64,000 nt of DNA from Sphingomonas sp. NFR04 (GTDB taxonomy: Bacteria > Pseudomonadota > Alphaproteobacteria > Sphingomonadales > Sphingomonadaceae): positions 186,001 through 250,000 of the forward strand of contig NZ_FORV01000002.1 of assembly GCF_900114095.1 (NCBI RefSeq), given 5' to 3'. This document shows, one piece after another, positions 43,925 to 55,650 of the stretch. How positions within the stretch are numbered: the stretch's first letter is position 1; every line of letters starts with the position of its first letter. The notes beneath the pieces were generated by a model that was given only the letters and a program-made list of their open reading frames with translations, had not been told where the DNA came from and did not search any database. Made by a program: the position numbers and the translations under genes.

Positions 43925-45184
43925 TCAGCCCATCGGCTGATCGATCGAGACCGGCGGAGTCGAGAACCATTTGGGCCCGCTTTCCGTCATGTGGAAGCAA
44001 TCCTCCAGCCGCACGCCGAAGCTGCCGGGGATGTAGATGCCCGGCTCGTTGGAAAAGCACATGCCGGGGGCCAGCGGCGTCTTCTCGCCGCGCACGAGGT
44101 TGACCGGCTCGTGCCCGTCCAGCCCGATGCCATGCCCGGTGCGATGGGACAGGCCGGGTAGCTTGTAGTCCGGCCCATAGCCCAGCGATGCGTAATAGCC
44201 GCGCACCGCGTCGTCGACGCTGCCCGCCGGCGCGCCGAGCTTGGCCGCGGCGAAGGCCGCCTGCTGGCCCTTCGCAACCACATCCCACACCTTGCGCTGT
44301 TCTGCGCTTGCGGTGCCATGGACGAAGGTGCGCGACACGTCGGACTGATAGCCCATCACGTTGCAGCCGCAGTCCATCAGCACGATGGCACCGTCGCTCA
44401 CCGGCGAGGGGGTCTTGGTGCCGTGCGGATAGGCCGCACCCTCGCCGACCAGCACCATGCTGAACTCGGGGTCGCCGCCCAGCTTGCGCGTCGCCGCATC
44501 CATCAGCGCGGAGACGTCGCGCTGGCGCATCCCCTTCTCCACTCGAGCATATACAAAGCGATAGGCGGCGATTGTAATGTCGGTTGCGAGCTGCATCAGC
44601 GCGATCTCGGCCGGGCTCTTGATCATCCGGCAGCCGCGCACCACGGGATTGGCCGAGGTGACCCGCAGCCCATTCTTCTGCAGCCCGTCCACCGCGAAGA
44701 AGCGCACCGTCTCTTCGATGCCGACGGGTCGCCCGGCGAGCTTGCGATCCTTGAGGAAGCCCGAGACGATCTTCAGCGGATCCTCGTCCTCCTGCCACAC
44801 GCGCACCTCGGCGGGGATCGCCAGCGTCTCGCGGGTACGGGGCTCCTCGAAGAAGGGCGTGACGATGCAGGGCTCACCTTCCGCCGGCAGGATCGCGGCG
44901 GTCAGCCGCTCGCTGCGGCCCCAGCGAATACCGGTGAAATAGACCAGGCTCGCCCCCGGCTCGATCAGCACCGCGCCGATGCCGTTCGCCTGCATCAGTG
45001 CCTGCGCCCTGGCGAGTCGCGCCCGGCGCTCCTCGGGGCCGATCGGGCGGGCATTGCCGGTCATGTCGTGCAGCTGGTCGAGGTCCGGCTCGGCGGCGCG
45101 GACGATGCCCGGCATGCCCAGCAACGGCAGCGCCGCCATCGATCCCAACAAGCTGCGGCGAGTCGTTCCCAGATCCATCGTCAT
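43925..45184 (-). CDS. Tat-exported M24 (Xaa-Pro/creatinase-like) metallopeptidase
   Basis: 419 residues from ATG 45184 (GAGGGG site; ATG 45178 is nearly as good). The N-terminus TTRRSLLGSMAALPLLG is a twin-arginine signal, so the folded enzyme is exported. An N-terminal creatinase domain precedes the pita-bread M24 fold with the metal ligands in VLMDCGCNVMGYQSDVSR, LSHRTGHGIGLDGHE and SNEPGIYIPG. In the first, the usual two-aspartate pattern D-x10-D is kept (D of MDCG and D of SDVS). The family includes Xaa-Pro aminopeptidase and dipeptidases. Probably processes proline-containing peptides in the periplasm. It is divergent from the TPR-type gene. Confidence 0.88.
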   Translation of the reverse strand: MTMDLGTTRRSLLGSMAALPLLGMPGIVRAAEPDLDQLHDMTGNARPIGPEERRARLARAQALMQANGIGAVLIEPGASLVYFTGIRWGRSERLTAAILPAEGEPCIVTPFFEEPRTRETLAIPAEVRVWQEDEDPLKIVSGFLKDRKLAGRPVGIEETVRFFAVDGLQKNGLRVTSANPVVRGCRMIKSPAEIALMQLATDITIAAYRFVYARVEKGMRQRDVSALMDAATRKLGGDPEFSMVLVGEGAAYPHGTKTPSPVSDGAIVLMDCGCNVMGYQSDVSRTFVHGTASAEQRKVWDVVAKGQQAAFAAAKLGAPAGSVDDAVRGYYASLGYGPDYKLPGLSHRTGHGIGLDGHEPVNLVRGEKTPLAPGMCFSNEPGIYIPGSFGVRLEDCFHMTESGPKWFSTPPVSIDQPMG

Positions 45185-45280
45185 GCGCCCCTCGTCTTTT
45201 ACCATCAGCTCGGATCGGGTAGGATGAAGCAGGGGCAGACGGCAAGGGGCACGTGTCCGCCGCGACAGGGGACTTGGATC

Positions 45281-46906
45281 ATGCGTGTTCTAGCCATTGC
45301 GCCGGCGTTGCTCTTGCTCGGTGCGGCACTGCCACCGGCCTCGGGTGTGACGACCGCCGCGTTCAGCCCGCATTGGTGCGGCGACGCGGTGCAGACCGGC
45401 GAACGGCCGACGATCCTGCGCGGCTATGGCCAGGGCGGCTTCCCGGTCCGCACCGGCAACCCCGAGGCACAGGCTTTTTTCAGCAACGGCATGCAGCTGG
45501 CACATGCCTTCGCGCACAAGGCTGCGGTGAGCGCGATGCAGGAGTCGCGTCGGCTGGACCCCGATTGCGCGATGTGCAGCTGGGGCGAGGCCTATGCCGC
45601 CGGGCCCACCATCAACTATCCGATCGACGATGCCGAGCGGAAGCGGCTGGCCGAAGTGACCGCCAATGCCGAGCGGCTCGCCGCCGACGGCCCGGAAAAG
45701 GAACGCCGCCTGATCGCGGCGATGAAGCTGCGCTATGCCGGTGACGCCAAGCAGGGCAACAAGGGCTTTGCCGAGGCCATGGATGCGCTCGCCCGCGCCT
45801 ATCCGGACGATGATTCGATCGCGGTGGTCGCCTCGGACGCGCTGCTGATCGCCTCCGACGCCAAGCCCGACCAGATGGCGCGGCCGGTGGCGCTGCTGGA
45901 GACGGTGCTCCAGCGCAATCCGGACTATGCCCCGGCCATCCATTTCTACATCCACGCGACCGAGATTGCGGGCTTCCCCAAGCGCGCCGAGCCCTATGCC
46001 GATCGGCTGGCCGGCATTGCGCCCGCGGCCAGCCACCTCGTCCACATGCCCTCGCATACCTATTACTGGGTTGGCCGCTACGAGGATGCGGCGGCGACCA
46101 ATCAGAAGGCGGTGGAATTGGGCTTCGCCAACGCGCGCCGGCTGAAGCTGGCGGAGCCGGACGGCGTCTGGACGCTCGCCTATCACGGCCACAACGTCCA
46201 GTTCGGTATCGGCGGTGCGCTGATGGCGGGCGATGCCGAGCGCGGGCTGGCGATCGCGCGGCCGCTGGTGGCGATGGGCGCGCGCGCCCCGAAGCTCGAT
46301 CCGTACAAGCAGGCCGTCCTCGGTCAGGGGTATATCGCCATTGCCCGCTTCGCGCCGCTCGCCGAGACGCTGGCGATCGCCGCGCCGGCCAAGGACGCCG
46401 CCATCGGGCAGGCGCTCTGGCATTATGCGCGCGGCGAGGCCTATGCGCGGGCCGGCGATCGCACCGGGCTGGAGGCCGAGGCGCGGGCGATGCCGAAGAA
46501 GATCAAGCCCGATCCGCTCGAGGGCAGCGCCACCGCCGCGATCACCGTTGCGCGACTGGTGCTCGAAGGTCGCATGGCGATGCTGGACAACCGCCCGGAC
46601 AAGGCAGCCAAGGCCTTTGCGCGTGCCGCCGCGCTCGAGGAGGCCAAGCCGCTCGCCGAATGGACCGATCCGCCGCTTTGGTGGTATCCGGTGCGTCGCG
46701 ACCTCGCCGCCGCGCTGCTGGCGCAGGGCAAGAGCAAGGAAGCGCTTGCCGAAATCGAGGCGTCGCTGCGCCATCGCCCGTTGGACCCGGTGGCACTCGC
46801 CACGCGCAGCCAGATCCAGGCGAAGCTCGGCAATGCGAGCGCTGCCAGGGGCGACCGCGCGGTCGCGTTGGCGCACTGGCATGGGACAGCCGTCACGCTC
46901 GGTTAA
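45281..46906 (+). CDS. Exported TPR-like hypothetical protein
   Basis: 541 residues from ATG 45281 (AGGGGAC upstream). A signal peptide (about 1-22) and then an alpha-helical protein with TPR-type helices: FSNGMQLAHAFAHKAAVSAMQESRRLDPDCAMCSWGEA near the N-terminus and EALAEIEASLRHRPLDPVALATRS near the C-terminus. Central motifs ASHLVHMPSHTYYWVGRYEDAA and YHGHNVQF are conserved in a family of large secreted TPR proteins of unknown role. Two CxxC-like cysteines (DCAMC) are in the first repeat. Probably periplasmic or outer-membrane attached scaffold. No enzymatic motif seen. Confidence 0.8.
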   Translation: MRVLAIAPALLLLGAALPPASGVTTAAFSPHWCGDAVQTGERPTILRGYGQGGFPVRTGNPEAQAFFSNGMQLAHAFAHKAAVSAMQESRRLDPDCAMCSWGEAYAAGPTINYPIDDAERKRLAEVTANAERLAADGPEKERRLIAAMKLRYAGDAKQGNKGFAEAMDALARAYPDDDSIAVVASDALLIASDAKPDQMARPVALLETVLQRNPDYAPAIHFYIHATEIAGFPKRAEPYADRLAGIAPAASHLVHMPSHTYYWVGRYEDAAATNQKAVELGFANARRLKLAEPDGVWTLAYHGHNVQFGIGGALMAGDAERGLAIARPLVAMGARAPKLDPYKQAVLGQGYIAIARFAPLAETLAIAAPAKDAAIGQALWHYARGEAYARAGDRTGLEAEARAMPKKIKPDPLEGSATAAITVARLVLEGRMAMLDNRPDKAAKAFARAAALEEAKPLAEWTDPPLWWYPVRRDLAAALLAQGKSKEALAEIEASLRHRPLDPVALATRSQIQAKLGNASAARGDRAVALAHWHGTAVTLG

Positions 46907-46972
46907 TCCCGCGGGCTTGACCCGGGCGCAACAATCCCCTTCCCTCCCGCGACGATTCTTCAGGGAGCATAT

Positions 46973-48295
46973 GTGGGTAAACGACTAACCTGGTTCATCC
47001 TGGCAGCGCTGCTGCTGGGCGGGCTGATCGGCTGGGGGCTGAACCTCGGCTATGGCGGTACGGACGCGGGCAAGGCGACGCTCGAATCGATCGCCTATGG
47101 CCTCGACATCCCCACCCAGATGTTCCTGCATCTCATCAAGATGATCATCGCGCCGTTGGTGGTCTCGACGCTGGTCGTCGGCATCGCGCATATGGGCGGC
47201 GGCGGCGCGATCGGGCGCGTTGGCCTCAAGGCGTTCTTCTGGTTCGTCTGCGCCAGCCTCGTGTCGCTGACCCTGGGCCTGATCCTGGTGAACCTGCTTC
47301 ATCCCGGCACCGGGCTGCATTTGCCGCTGCCGCCGGCCAATGCGTCGAGCGGCGTCGATCGCTCGGCCTTCGACGCGGCGAAGTTCTTCACCCATATCGT
47401 GCCGACCAGCGCCATCGAGGCGATGGCGAGCAACGACATCCTCCAGCTGGTGATCTTCTCGCTGTTCTTCGGCGTCGGCATGGCGGCGGTGGGCGACAAG
47501 GCCAAGCCGCTGCTGCGCGGGCTGGAGGCTTTGGTCTCGGTGATGCTGACGGTGACCGGCTATGTGATGCTGTTCGCGCCGGTCGCGGTGTTCTGCGCCG
47601 TCGCGCGCACGCTCGCGACCAAGGGACTGGGCGTGGTCGGCGACCTCGCCTTCTTCATGGGCAGCTTCTATATCGGCCTTGCCGCGCTGTGGGCGGTGCT
47701 GCTCGGCGCCTGCTTCCTGGTGATCGGGCCGCGCACCGGCCTGCTGTTCCGCTACCTGCGCGATCCGATCCTGCTCGGCTTCTCGACCGCATCGTCGGAA
47801 GCGGCCTATCCGCGCACGCTCGACGCGCTCGACCGGTTCGGCGTGCCGCCGCGCATCGCCAGCTTCGTGCTGCCGCTCGGCTATTCGTTCAACCTCGACG
47901 GCTCGATGATGTACATGACCTTCGCGTCGATCTTCATCGCCCAGGCATACGGCATCCACCTCGACTGGGCGACGATGATCCAGATGCTGCTGATCCTGAT
48001 GGTCACCAGCAAGGGCATCGCCGGCGTGCCGCGCGCCAGCCTGGTGGTGATCACCGGCACGCTGGCCCATTTCAACATCCCCGAGGCGGGCGTGCTGCTG
48101 ATCCTGGCGGTCGACCATTTCCTCGACATGGGCCGCACCGCCACCAACGTCGTCGGCAATGCCGTGGCCGCGGCGGTGGTGGCGCGCTGGGAAGGCAAGC
48201 TCGACGACCCCGACGAAGCCGAACCGGCAGTACGGCCGCTCCCCGCCGGAGGACCGCACGACGCCAGCAAGTTCGAGGACTATGCCGGTAGTTGA
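46973..48295 (+). CDS. Dicarboxylate/amino acid:cation symporter (DctA/GltP family), GTG start
   Basis: 440 residues from GTG 46973, with AGGGAG 5 nt upstream; an overlapping ATG at 46971 is in another frame. About eight membrane segments with the glutamate-transporter-family re-entrant loops: the serine-rich FSTASSEAAYPRT (HP1), FNLDGSMMYMT (NMDGT-type motif) and the HP2 region GIAGVPRASLVVI. It imports C4-dicarboxylates or glutamate/aspartate with H+ or Na+. The C-terminus is hydrophilic and cytoplasmic. Confidence 0.92.
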   Translation: MGKRLTWFILAALLLGGLIGWGLNLGYGGTDAGKATLESIAYGLDIPTQMFLHLIKMIIAPLVVSTLVVGIAHMGGGGAIGRVGLKAFFWFVCASLVSLTLGLILVNLLHPGTGLHLPLPPANASSGVDRSAFDAAKFFTHIVPTSAIEAMASNDILQLVIFSLFFGVGMAAVGDKAKPLLRGLEALVSVMLTVTGYVMLFAPVAVFCAVARTLATKGLGVVGDLAFFMGSFYIGLAALWAVLLGACFLVIGPRTGLLFRYLRDPILLGFSTASSEAAYPRTLDALDRFGVPPRIASFVLPLGYSFNLDGSMMYMTFASIFIAQAYGIHLDWATMIQMLLILMVTSKGIAGVPRASLVVITGTLAHFNIPEAGVLLILAVDHFLDMGRTATNVVGNAVAAAVVARWEGKLDDPDEAEPAVRPLPAGGPHDASKFEDYAGS

Positions 48296-48310
48296 GCGCT
48301 CCCGGTCACA

Positions 48311-48937
48311 TCACGCATAGGCATAGGGCCCGCCCGCCTTCAGCGCGCGCTGATAGGCCGGGCGGGCATGGATCTTCTCCAGGAACGCGGTGATGTGCGG
48401 GCGGCCGTCCAGAATGCCGGCGCGCTTGACCGCCGCTTCCATGGGGAAGCTCATCATCACATCGGCCGCGGTGAAGCTGTCGCCGGCGAACCAGGGCCGC
48501 TGCGCCAGTTCGGCTTCGACATAGTCGAAATGCACCTCCGCCATCGGCCGGAACTTCTTGAGGCCTAGCTTGCCGAAGAACGGCACGCGGCCGAGCACCA
48601 GCATCACCAGGAGCGGCGGCATCAGCGAGCCCTCGGCATAATGGAGGAAGTGGCGGTAGCGCAGCGCATCCTCGCGGTTGGCCGGCGCGCCGAGCTTCCC
48701 CTCCGCCTTGTCGACCAGATATTGCAGGATCGCACCGGTCTCGGCGACCACCGTGCCATTATCCTCGATCACCGGCGATTTGCCGAGCGGATGGACCTTC
48801 TTCAGCTCGGGCGGAGCGAGCATCGTCGCCTTGTTGCGCTCGTAGCGCTTGACCTCATAGGGTAGCCCGAGCTCCTCGAGCAGCCAGAGCACGCGCTGCG
48901 AACGCGAATTTTCGAGATGATGGACGATGATCGTCAA
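48311..48937 (-). CDS. Glutathione S-transferase family protein
   Basis: 208 residues. An N-terminal thioredoxin-fold domain (HHLENSRSQRVLWLLEELGLPYEV) has the cis-proline/glutathione site KSPVIEDNGTVVAETGAIL; the C-terminal helical domain has FAGDSFTAADVMMSFPMEAA, the conserved N-capping box of GSTs. It probably conjugates or reduces electrophiles with glutathione in the cytosol. It follows the catalase gene by 99 bp on the same strand and may belong to the same stress regulon, although a hairpin separates them. Confidence 0.9.
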   Translation of the reverse strand: MTIIVHHLENSRSQRVLWLLEELGLPYEVKRYERNKATMLAPPELKKVHPLGKSPVIEDNGTVVAETGAILQYLVDKAEGKLGAPANREDALRYRHFLHYAEGSLMPPLLVMLVLGRVPFFGKLGLKKFRPMAEVHFDYVEAELAQRPWFAGDSFTAADVMMSFPMEAAVKRAGILDGRPHITAFLEKIHARPAYQRALKAGGPYAYA

Positions 48938-48990
48938 GTCGGCCCCTCCGATGGGCGCGGCGTTGCGCCGTCGCCTTCTGCACAGGCCTG

Positions 48991-49024
48991 CAGCTTGCGC
49001 GACGGCGGGCCGCCGCGCAAGCTG
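48991..49024 (-). terminator. GC-rich hairpin after the catalase gene
   Basis: Perfect 11-bp inverted repeat CAGCTTGCGCG (48991-49001) and CGCGCAAGCTG (49014-49024) with a 12-nt loop, starting 13 bp after the katE stop on the minus strand. It has no T-tract, so it may act as an attenuator or transcript-stabilising end. Confidence 0.5.
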
Positions 49025-49036
49025 GGCCGGTAGCGA

Positions 49037-51124
49037 TCAGGTGAGCGTGCGCACCTTCGGCTCGCGGTCCCAATAGCGCTGCTTGGCGGCATCGACGAAA
49101 CCGGCCAGATCGGTGACGCCCTCGTCGGGCTCCACGCCCGCCTTGTCGAGCAGCGGCTGGGCGGCGGCATTGGCGCCGATCGCCTTGAGATGGCCGAATG
49201 CGTCCATCACCCACTGCACCGCCGCACCTTCCTTGACGAGCTTGGCCGCGGCCTCTTCCGACAGGATCACCGCGCAGGCATCCACCGTGACCGAAGGCTG
49301 ACCGAACAGCTGGGCATCGGCGGCGATCTTCGACCCGTCCGAGAGCGGGACCTTGCCCACCTTGGGCGCGATCGTCATCGCATTGCCGCCGGCGGCCTTG
49401 ATCGCGTCCTTGAGCGTCGTCAGGTCACCCGCATCCGTGCCGTCGGCGATGAGGATGCCGACGGTGCGGCCCTCCAGCGTGTGGATCTCGCGCGGGCCGC
49501 GGATGATCCGCAGCGCCGGCGACGGGTCCATGTCGAGCACCGGCGCGGCGGTGGGCGAAGCTTCGGGCAGGTCCATGGCGAGGCCATCGGTGACGCGCTG
49601 GGCCAGCGTTTCGTCGACATTGCGCAAATTGGCCATCATTTGGGTGCGGATATGCTCGAGGCTGACCTTGGACAGCTCGAACACCAGCGCCGAGGCGATG
49701 TGCGCCTGCTCGGCCGGGTCCATCGAGCGGAAGAACAGCCGCGCCTGGCTGTAGTGATCGGCGAAGCTTTCGGCGCGGATGCGCAGCTTCTGGCCCTGCT
49801 CTTCCGCCGGGAAGGTCTTGTAGCCCTTTTCCGGATCCTCGCGCGCGCCGCCCTCCTCGCCGGCCTTGGCGAGGCTGTTGGGCTCGTAATTGGCGCGGCC
49901 CTTGGGCACCGCCATCTGCATGTGGCCGTCGCGCTGCTGGTTCATGAAAGGGCAGCCCGCCGCTTCGGCGCGACCCTTGGCGGCGTTGATCGGCAGCTGG
50001 TGGAAATTGACCGAGCCCAGGCGCGACAGCTGGGTGTCGGTATAGCTGAACAGCCGCCCCTGGAGCAGCGGATCGTTGCTGAAGCCGATGCCGGGAACGA
50101 CATGGCTGGGCACGAACGCCGCCTGCTCGGTTTCGGCGAAGAAATTGTCCGGATAGCGATCCAGCACCATCTTGCCGACGATCCGGACGGGGAGCACTTC
50201 CTCGGGGATCAGCTTGGTCGCGTCGAGCACGTCATAGGGCTGCGCGTTGGCGAAGTCCTCGTCGAACAGCTGCACGCCCAGTTCCCAGGTCGGATAGTCG
50301 CCGCGCTGGATCCGCTCGAACAGGTCGCGGCGCTGGAAATCGGGGTCGGCACCGGCGATCTTCACCGTCTCGTCCCAGATCGTCGAGGCGAGGCCCGCCT
50401 TGGGTTTCCAATGGAACTTGACGAAGGTGCTCTTCCCTTCCGCATTGATGAAGCGGAAGGTGTGGATGCCGAAGCCTTCCATCGTCGCGAAGCTGCGCGG
50501 CAGCGTGCGGTCGGACATCGCCCACATCACCATATGGGTCGACTCGGGCATCAGGCTGATGAAGTCCCAGAAGGTGTCGTGCGCGGTCGCCGCCTGGGGA
50601 TAGCCGCGATCGGCTTCCATCTTCGCCGCGTGGATCAGGTCGGGGAACTTGATCGCGTCCTGGATGAAGAAGACCGGGATGTTGTTGCCGACCAGATCCC
50701 AATTGCCCTCGCGGGTGTAGAACTTCACCGCGAAGCCGCGGACGTCGCGCGGGGTATCGACCGAGCCGGCACCGCCTGCCACCGTCGAGAAGCGCACGAA
50801 CACCTCTGTGCGCTGGCCCTTCTTCTGGAACAGGTCGGCGACAGTGATGTCCGCCAGGCTGTCGGTGCATTCGAAATAGCCGTGCGCGGCCGAGCCGCGG
50901 GCGTGGACGATGCGCTCCGGGATGCGCTCGTGATCGAAGTGGTTCATCTTCTCGCGGAAGATCTCGTCCTCGATCAGCACGGGCCCGCGCGCCCCAGCCT
51001 TCAGCTGGTTCTGGTTGTCGCTGATCGGTGTGCCGTGGTTGGTGGTGAGCACCGGATGATCGGCATCGGTCACCTGGTGGGTTTCGCCCCCGGCGGGGGC
51101 GTTGCGGCTGTTCTGATCGGTCAT
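49037..51124 (-). CDS. katE: Large-subunit catalase (KatE/HPII type)
   Basis: 695 residues from ATG 51124; the longer frame adds only five residues. Clade 2 heme catalase: the distal His is in [16 protein letters not shown], heme pocket segments are [19 protein letters not shown] and [16 protein letters not shown], and the proximal tyrosine lies in [16 protein letters not shown]-terminal flavodoxin/DJ-1-like domain (about 550-690, [14 protein letters not shown]) is what separates large from small catalases. Decomposes H2O2 in the cytoplasm. Confidence 0.96.
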   Translation of the reverse strand: MTDQNSRNAPAGGETHQVTDADHPVLTTNHGTPISDNQNQLKAGARGPVLIEDEIFREKMNHFDHERIPERIVHARGSAAHGYFECTDSLADITVADLFQKKGQRTEVFVRFSTVAGGAGSVDTPRDVRGFAVKFYTREGNWDLVGNNIPVFFIQDAIKFPDLIHAAKMEADRGYPQAATAHDTFWDFISLMPESTHMVMWAMSDRTLPRSFATMEGFGIHTFRFINAEGKSTFVKFHWKPKAGLASTIWDETVKIAGADPDFQRRDLFERIQRGDYPTWELGVQLFDEDFANAQPYDVLDATKLIPEEVLPVRIVGKMVLDRYPDNFFAETEQAAFVPSHVVPGIGFSNDPLLQGRLFSYTDTQLSRLGSVNFHQLPINAAKGRAEAAGCPFMNQQRDGHMQMAVPKGRANYEPNSLAKAGEEGGAREDPEKGYKTFPAEEQGQKLRIRAESFADHYSQARLFFRSMDPAEQAHIASALVFELSKVSLEHIRTQMMANLRNVDETLAQRVTDGLAMDLPEASPTAAPVLDMDPSPALRIIRGPREIHTLEGRTVGILIADGTDAGDLTTLKDAIKAAGGNAMTIAPKVGKVPLSDGSKIAADAQLFGQPSVTVDACAVILSEEAAAKLVKEGAAVQWVMDAFGHLKAIGANAAAQPLLDKAGVEPDEGVTDLAGFVDAAKQRYWDREPKVRTLT

Positions 51125-51166
51125 GGGAAATCCTCGCAAGCGTGCGAAGACTGAACGAGCCGTGGA

Positions 51167-51586
51167 TCAGGCAGTTGCGCCAGGTTTGTGATCTATGTCG
51201 ATTTCGGTCGTGGCGGAGGCGCCAGCCGCCGCAACGGCGATCAGCGCCCGGAGCGCCGGTTCGTCGCCGGAAGCGACTGCGCCAAGGCAGACATAGCGGC
51301 CGCGCCGCCCCTCGCCCCGCAGCAATCCCGCCGGGTCTGCCAATCCAGCGCCCGCAGCGAAGTGGAGCAACAGGTTGGGCGGATCGACGACCAGACGAAG
51401 CACCACCGCGCCCCTATCAGGGGACGCATAGACGAACGTCCGCCCGGTCGCACGGACCAAATTCCGCTCCACCGCCTCGGGCCATGCCGATTGCAGCAAG
51501 GCCCGGGCAGCGGTTAATCGGATGGCGAGGTCTGCCGACGACGTGGCAATGCACGCTCCGGCCATCCCCGCCACCGCAGAGGTCAT
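51167..51586 (-). CDS. DUF1801-like hypothetical protein downstream of recA
   Basis: 139 residues; ATG 51586 lies 4 bp after the recA stop, so it is probably read from the recA transcript and could be SOS-induced. Its C-terminal half (LHFAAGAGLADPAGLLRGEGRRGRYVCLG, then ALRALIAVA) resembles the DUF1801/YdhG pattern of D-P-x-GLL-x-G-x-GKR and the PALRAL helix. No catalytic motif or signal peptide is visible. Function unknown. In many proteobacteria this position holds recX, but no RecX resemblance is seen. Confidence 0.6.
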   Translation of the reverse strand: MTSAVAGMAGACIATSSADLAIRLTAARALLQSAWPEAVERNLVRATGRTFVYASPDRGAVVLRLVVDPPNLLLHFAAGAGLADPAGLLRGEGRRGRYVCLGAVASGDEPALRALIAVAAAGASATTEIDIDHKPGATA

Positions 51587-51590
51587 CCGA

Positions 51591-52661
51591 TCAGATATCG
51601 TCGTCGGGCTCCGGACCGGCCATCAGACCCTCGGCGACCTGCTCGGTACGGCCGCGGATCGCGGCTTCCAGCCGGTTGCAGACCTCCGGGTTCTCGCGCA
51701 GGAAGTTCTTCGAGTTCTCGCGACCCTGGCCGATACGGATGCTGTCATAGCTGAACCAGGCGCCCGACTTCTCGACCAGCCCGGCCTTGACGCCGAGATC
51801 GAGGATCTCGCCGATCTTCGAGATGCCCTCGCCATACATGATGTCGAATTCGACCTGCTTGAACGGCGGCGCGACCTTGTTCTTCACCACCTTGACGCGC
51901 GTCGCGTTGCCGATGATCTCGTCGCGGTCCTTGATCTGGCCGGTGCGGCGGATGTCGAGGCGGACCGAGGCGTAGAACTTCAGCGCGTTGCCGCCCGTCG
52001 TCGTCTCCGGATTGCCGTACATCACGCCGATCTTCATGCGCAGCTGGTTGATGAAGATCACCATGCAGCGCGAGCGGCTGATCGAGCCGGTCAGCTTGCG
52101 CAGGCTCTGCGACATCAGGCGGGCCTGGAGGCCGACATGGCTGTCGCCCATCTCGCCTTCGATTTCGGCGCGCGGCACCAGCGCGGCGACCGAATCGACC
52201 ACCAGCACGTCGATCGCGTTCGAGCGGACCAGGGTGTCGACGATCTCCAACGCCTGCTCGCCGGTATCGGGCTGCGAGACGATCAGCTCGTCGATGTTGA
52301 CGCCCAGTTTCTTGGCATAGACCGGATCGAGCGCGTGCTCGGCGTCGACGAACGCGGCCACGCCGCCATTCTTCTGCGCCTCGGCGATGACGTGCAGCGC
52401 CAGCGTCGTCTTTCCCGAGCTTTCCGGACCATAGACTTCGATCACGCGGCCGCGCGGCAGGCCGCCGACGCCGAGCGCGATGTCGAGCCCGAGCGAACCG
52501 GTCGAGATCGCCTCGACCTGCATCGTCTCCTTAGAGCCCAGGCGCATGGCCGAGCCCTTGCCGAAGGCGCGGTCGATCTGCGCGAGGGCGGCGTCGAGCG
52601 CCTTCTGCTTGTCCGTGGGATTGGCCATATTGCCGTCGATCACCTTGAGAGATGCTGCCAT
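51591..52661 (-). CDS. recA: Recombinase RecA
   Basis: 356 residues. ATP-dependent strand exchange and LexA co-protease. Walker [10 protein letters not shown] at 78-86, [18 protein letters not shown], the Walker B region [22 protein letters not shown], loop L2 [28 protein letters not shown], and an acidic C-terminal tail (GPEPDDDI). Start [26 protein letters not shown] has the sphingomonad N-terminal extension before the usual MANPTDKQ, and a second ATG within it is possible. The upstream region carries a LexA box and promoter. Confidence 0.98.
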   Translation of the reverse strand: MAASLKVIDGNMANPTDKQKALDAALAQIDRAFGKGSAMRLGSKETMQVEAISTGSLGLDIALGVGGLPRGRVIEVYGPESSGKTTLALHVIAEAQKNGGVAAFVDAEHALDPVYAKKLGVNIDELIVSQPDTGEQALEIVDTLVRSNAIDVLVVDSVAALVPRAEIEGEMGDSHVGLQARLMSQSLRKLTGSISRSRCMVIFINQLRMKIGVMYGNPETTTGGNALKFYASVRLDIRRTGQIKDRDEIIGNATRVKVVKNKVAPPFKQVEFDIMYGEGISKIGEILDLGVKAGLVEKSGAWFSYDSIRIGQGRENSKNFLRENPEVCNRLEAAIRGRTEQVAEGLMAGPEPDDDI

Positions 52662-52715
52662 TGGGAAGCCCCGTCGCTAGAGGGTTTGCACGCCGCGTTC
52701 AACACTGTTGGAAAT

Positions 52716-52744
52716 TATGTATCACCTTTGTTCCACTGGAACAA
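52716..52744 (-). promoter_or_regulatory. Predicted recA promoter (-35/-10)
   Basis: Read on the minus strand: -35 TTGTTC (52744-52739), 17-bp spacer, -10 TACATA (52721-52716). The -35 box overlaps the inner half of the LexA site, the classical arrangement for repression. Transcription would start about 50 bp before the recA ATG at 52661. Confidence 0.7.
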
Positions 52745-52753
52745 GAGCGGAAC
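52739..52753 (-). promoter_or_regulatory. LexA (SOS) box of recA, alphaproteobacterial type
   Basis: GTTC-CGCTCTT-GTTC on the minus strand, an exact GTTC-N7-GTTC direct repeat, the known LexA site of alphaproteobacteria. Next to it is the dyad GTTCC-AGT-GGAAC (52730-52742). It lies 78 bp from recA and 47 bp from the divergent MOSC gene, so both could be LexA-regulated. Confidence 0.85.
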
Positions 52754-52800
52754 ACGCTAGAAAATTTGCAGCGGTGCGCAGGGCTGGCTAGCGATACGGG

Positions 52801-53520
52801 ATGACCATGATCGTCGGCCATGTCTCCGCGCTCGCCCGCTTCCCGGTGAAATCCATGGCCGGAGAGGCCCTTTCGCTTGCGGAGTTGGACTGGCAGGGCG
52901 TCGAGGGCGACCGCCAGTACGCCTTTGTTCGCGCGCAGAATGGCACGCGTTTTCCGTGGCTTACTGCGCGGGAGGTGCCGGGCATGGTACTCCACCGGGC
53001 GCGCTTCTCCGACCCGGCCGCGCCCAAGACCAGCGCGATCACGGTCGAGGCCCCCGACGGTGGTATCCGCGCGCTGCACGACCCCGGCCTGCATGCCCAT
53101 ATGGCGGAGGCGGCGCGCGAGCCGGTGTCGCTGATCCAGGTGGCGCGCGGCGTCTATGACTCGATGCCGGTCTCGCTCCAGACCAGCGCCGGCCACCGCG
53201 CGCTGGAGGCCGCGCATGGCGGGCGGATCGACCCGCGCCGCTTCCGCATCAACGTGACGATCGAAAGCGAATTGCTGCCCGAGCAATGGCAGGGCTTGCG
53301 CCTCGCCTTCGGGGACCCGAGCGAGGACGGCGCGATCGTGCAATGCGCCGATCCGATCCAGCGCTGCGTGCTGATCACGATCGATCCGGACACCGGCGCC
53401 AAAGACCCGACGATCCTGCGCACCGTCGCCCAACGCTTCGGCGCCTGCTACGGGCTCTACTCGGCGCCGGCGCGACCCGGGCTGATCCGCGTCGGCGATC
53501 CGGTGCGCATCCTCGCCTGA
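52801..53520 (+). CDS. MOSC-domain protein
   Basis: 239 residues from ATG 52801. An N-terminal beta-barrel (MOSC_N) region with VSALARFPVKSMAGEALS and GVEGDRQYAFV is followed by a MOSC domain whose conserved cysteine-containing segment IVQCADPIQRCVLITIDP is seen near 180-197. MOSC proteins are relatives of molybdenum cofactor sulfurase C-terminal domains and mARC/YiiM reductases of N-hydroxylated compounds. Cytoplasmic. Divergent from recA with the LexA box between them. Confidence 0.87.
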   Translation: MTMIVGHVSALARFPVKSMAGEALSLAELDWQGVEGDRQYAFVRAQNGTRFPWLTAREVPGMVLHRARFSDPAAPKTSAITVEAPDGGIRALHDPGLHAHMAEAAREPVSLIQVARGVYDSMPVSLQTSAGHRALEAAHGGRIDPRRFRINVTIESELLPEQWQGLRLAFGDPSEDGAIVQCADPIQRCVLITIDPDTGAKDPTILRTVAQRFGACYGLYSAPARPGLIRVGDPVRILA

Positions 53521-53523
53521 AGC

Positions 53524-53543
53524 GGAGGGGCCGAAGCCCCTCC
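53524..53543. terminator. Bidirectional hairpin between convergent MOSC and S9 peptidase genes
   Basis: Perfect 8-bp stem GGAGGGGC (53524-53531), CGAA loop, GCCCCTCC (53536-53543), placed between the MOSC stop and the end of the S9 peptidase gene. No T-tract, but a stable CGAA tetraloop. Confidence 0.55.
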
Positions 53544-53551
53544 CCCATCCG

Positions 53552-55597
<2,046 letters not shown>

Positions 55598-55650
55598 GGC
55601 GGCGACGATAGCCGGAAGGTAACGCCGGATACAATCGCCGGATGTGCGGC

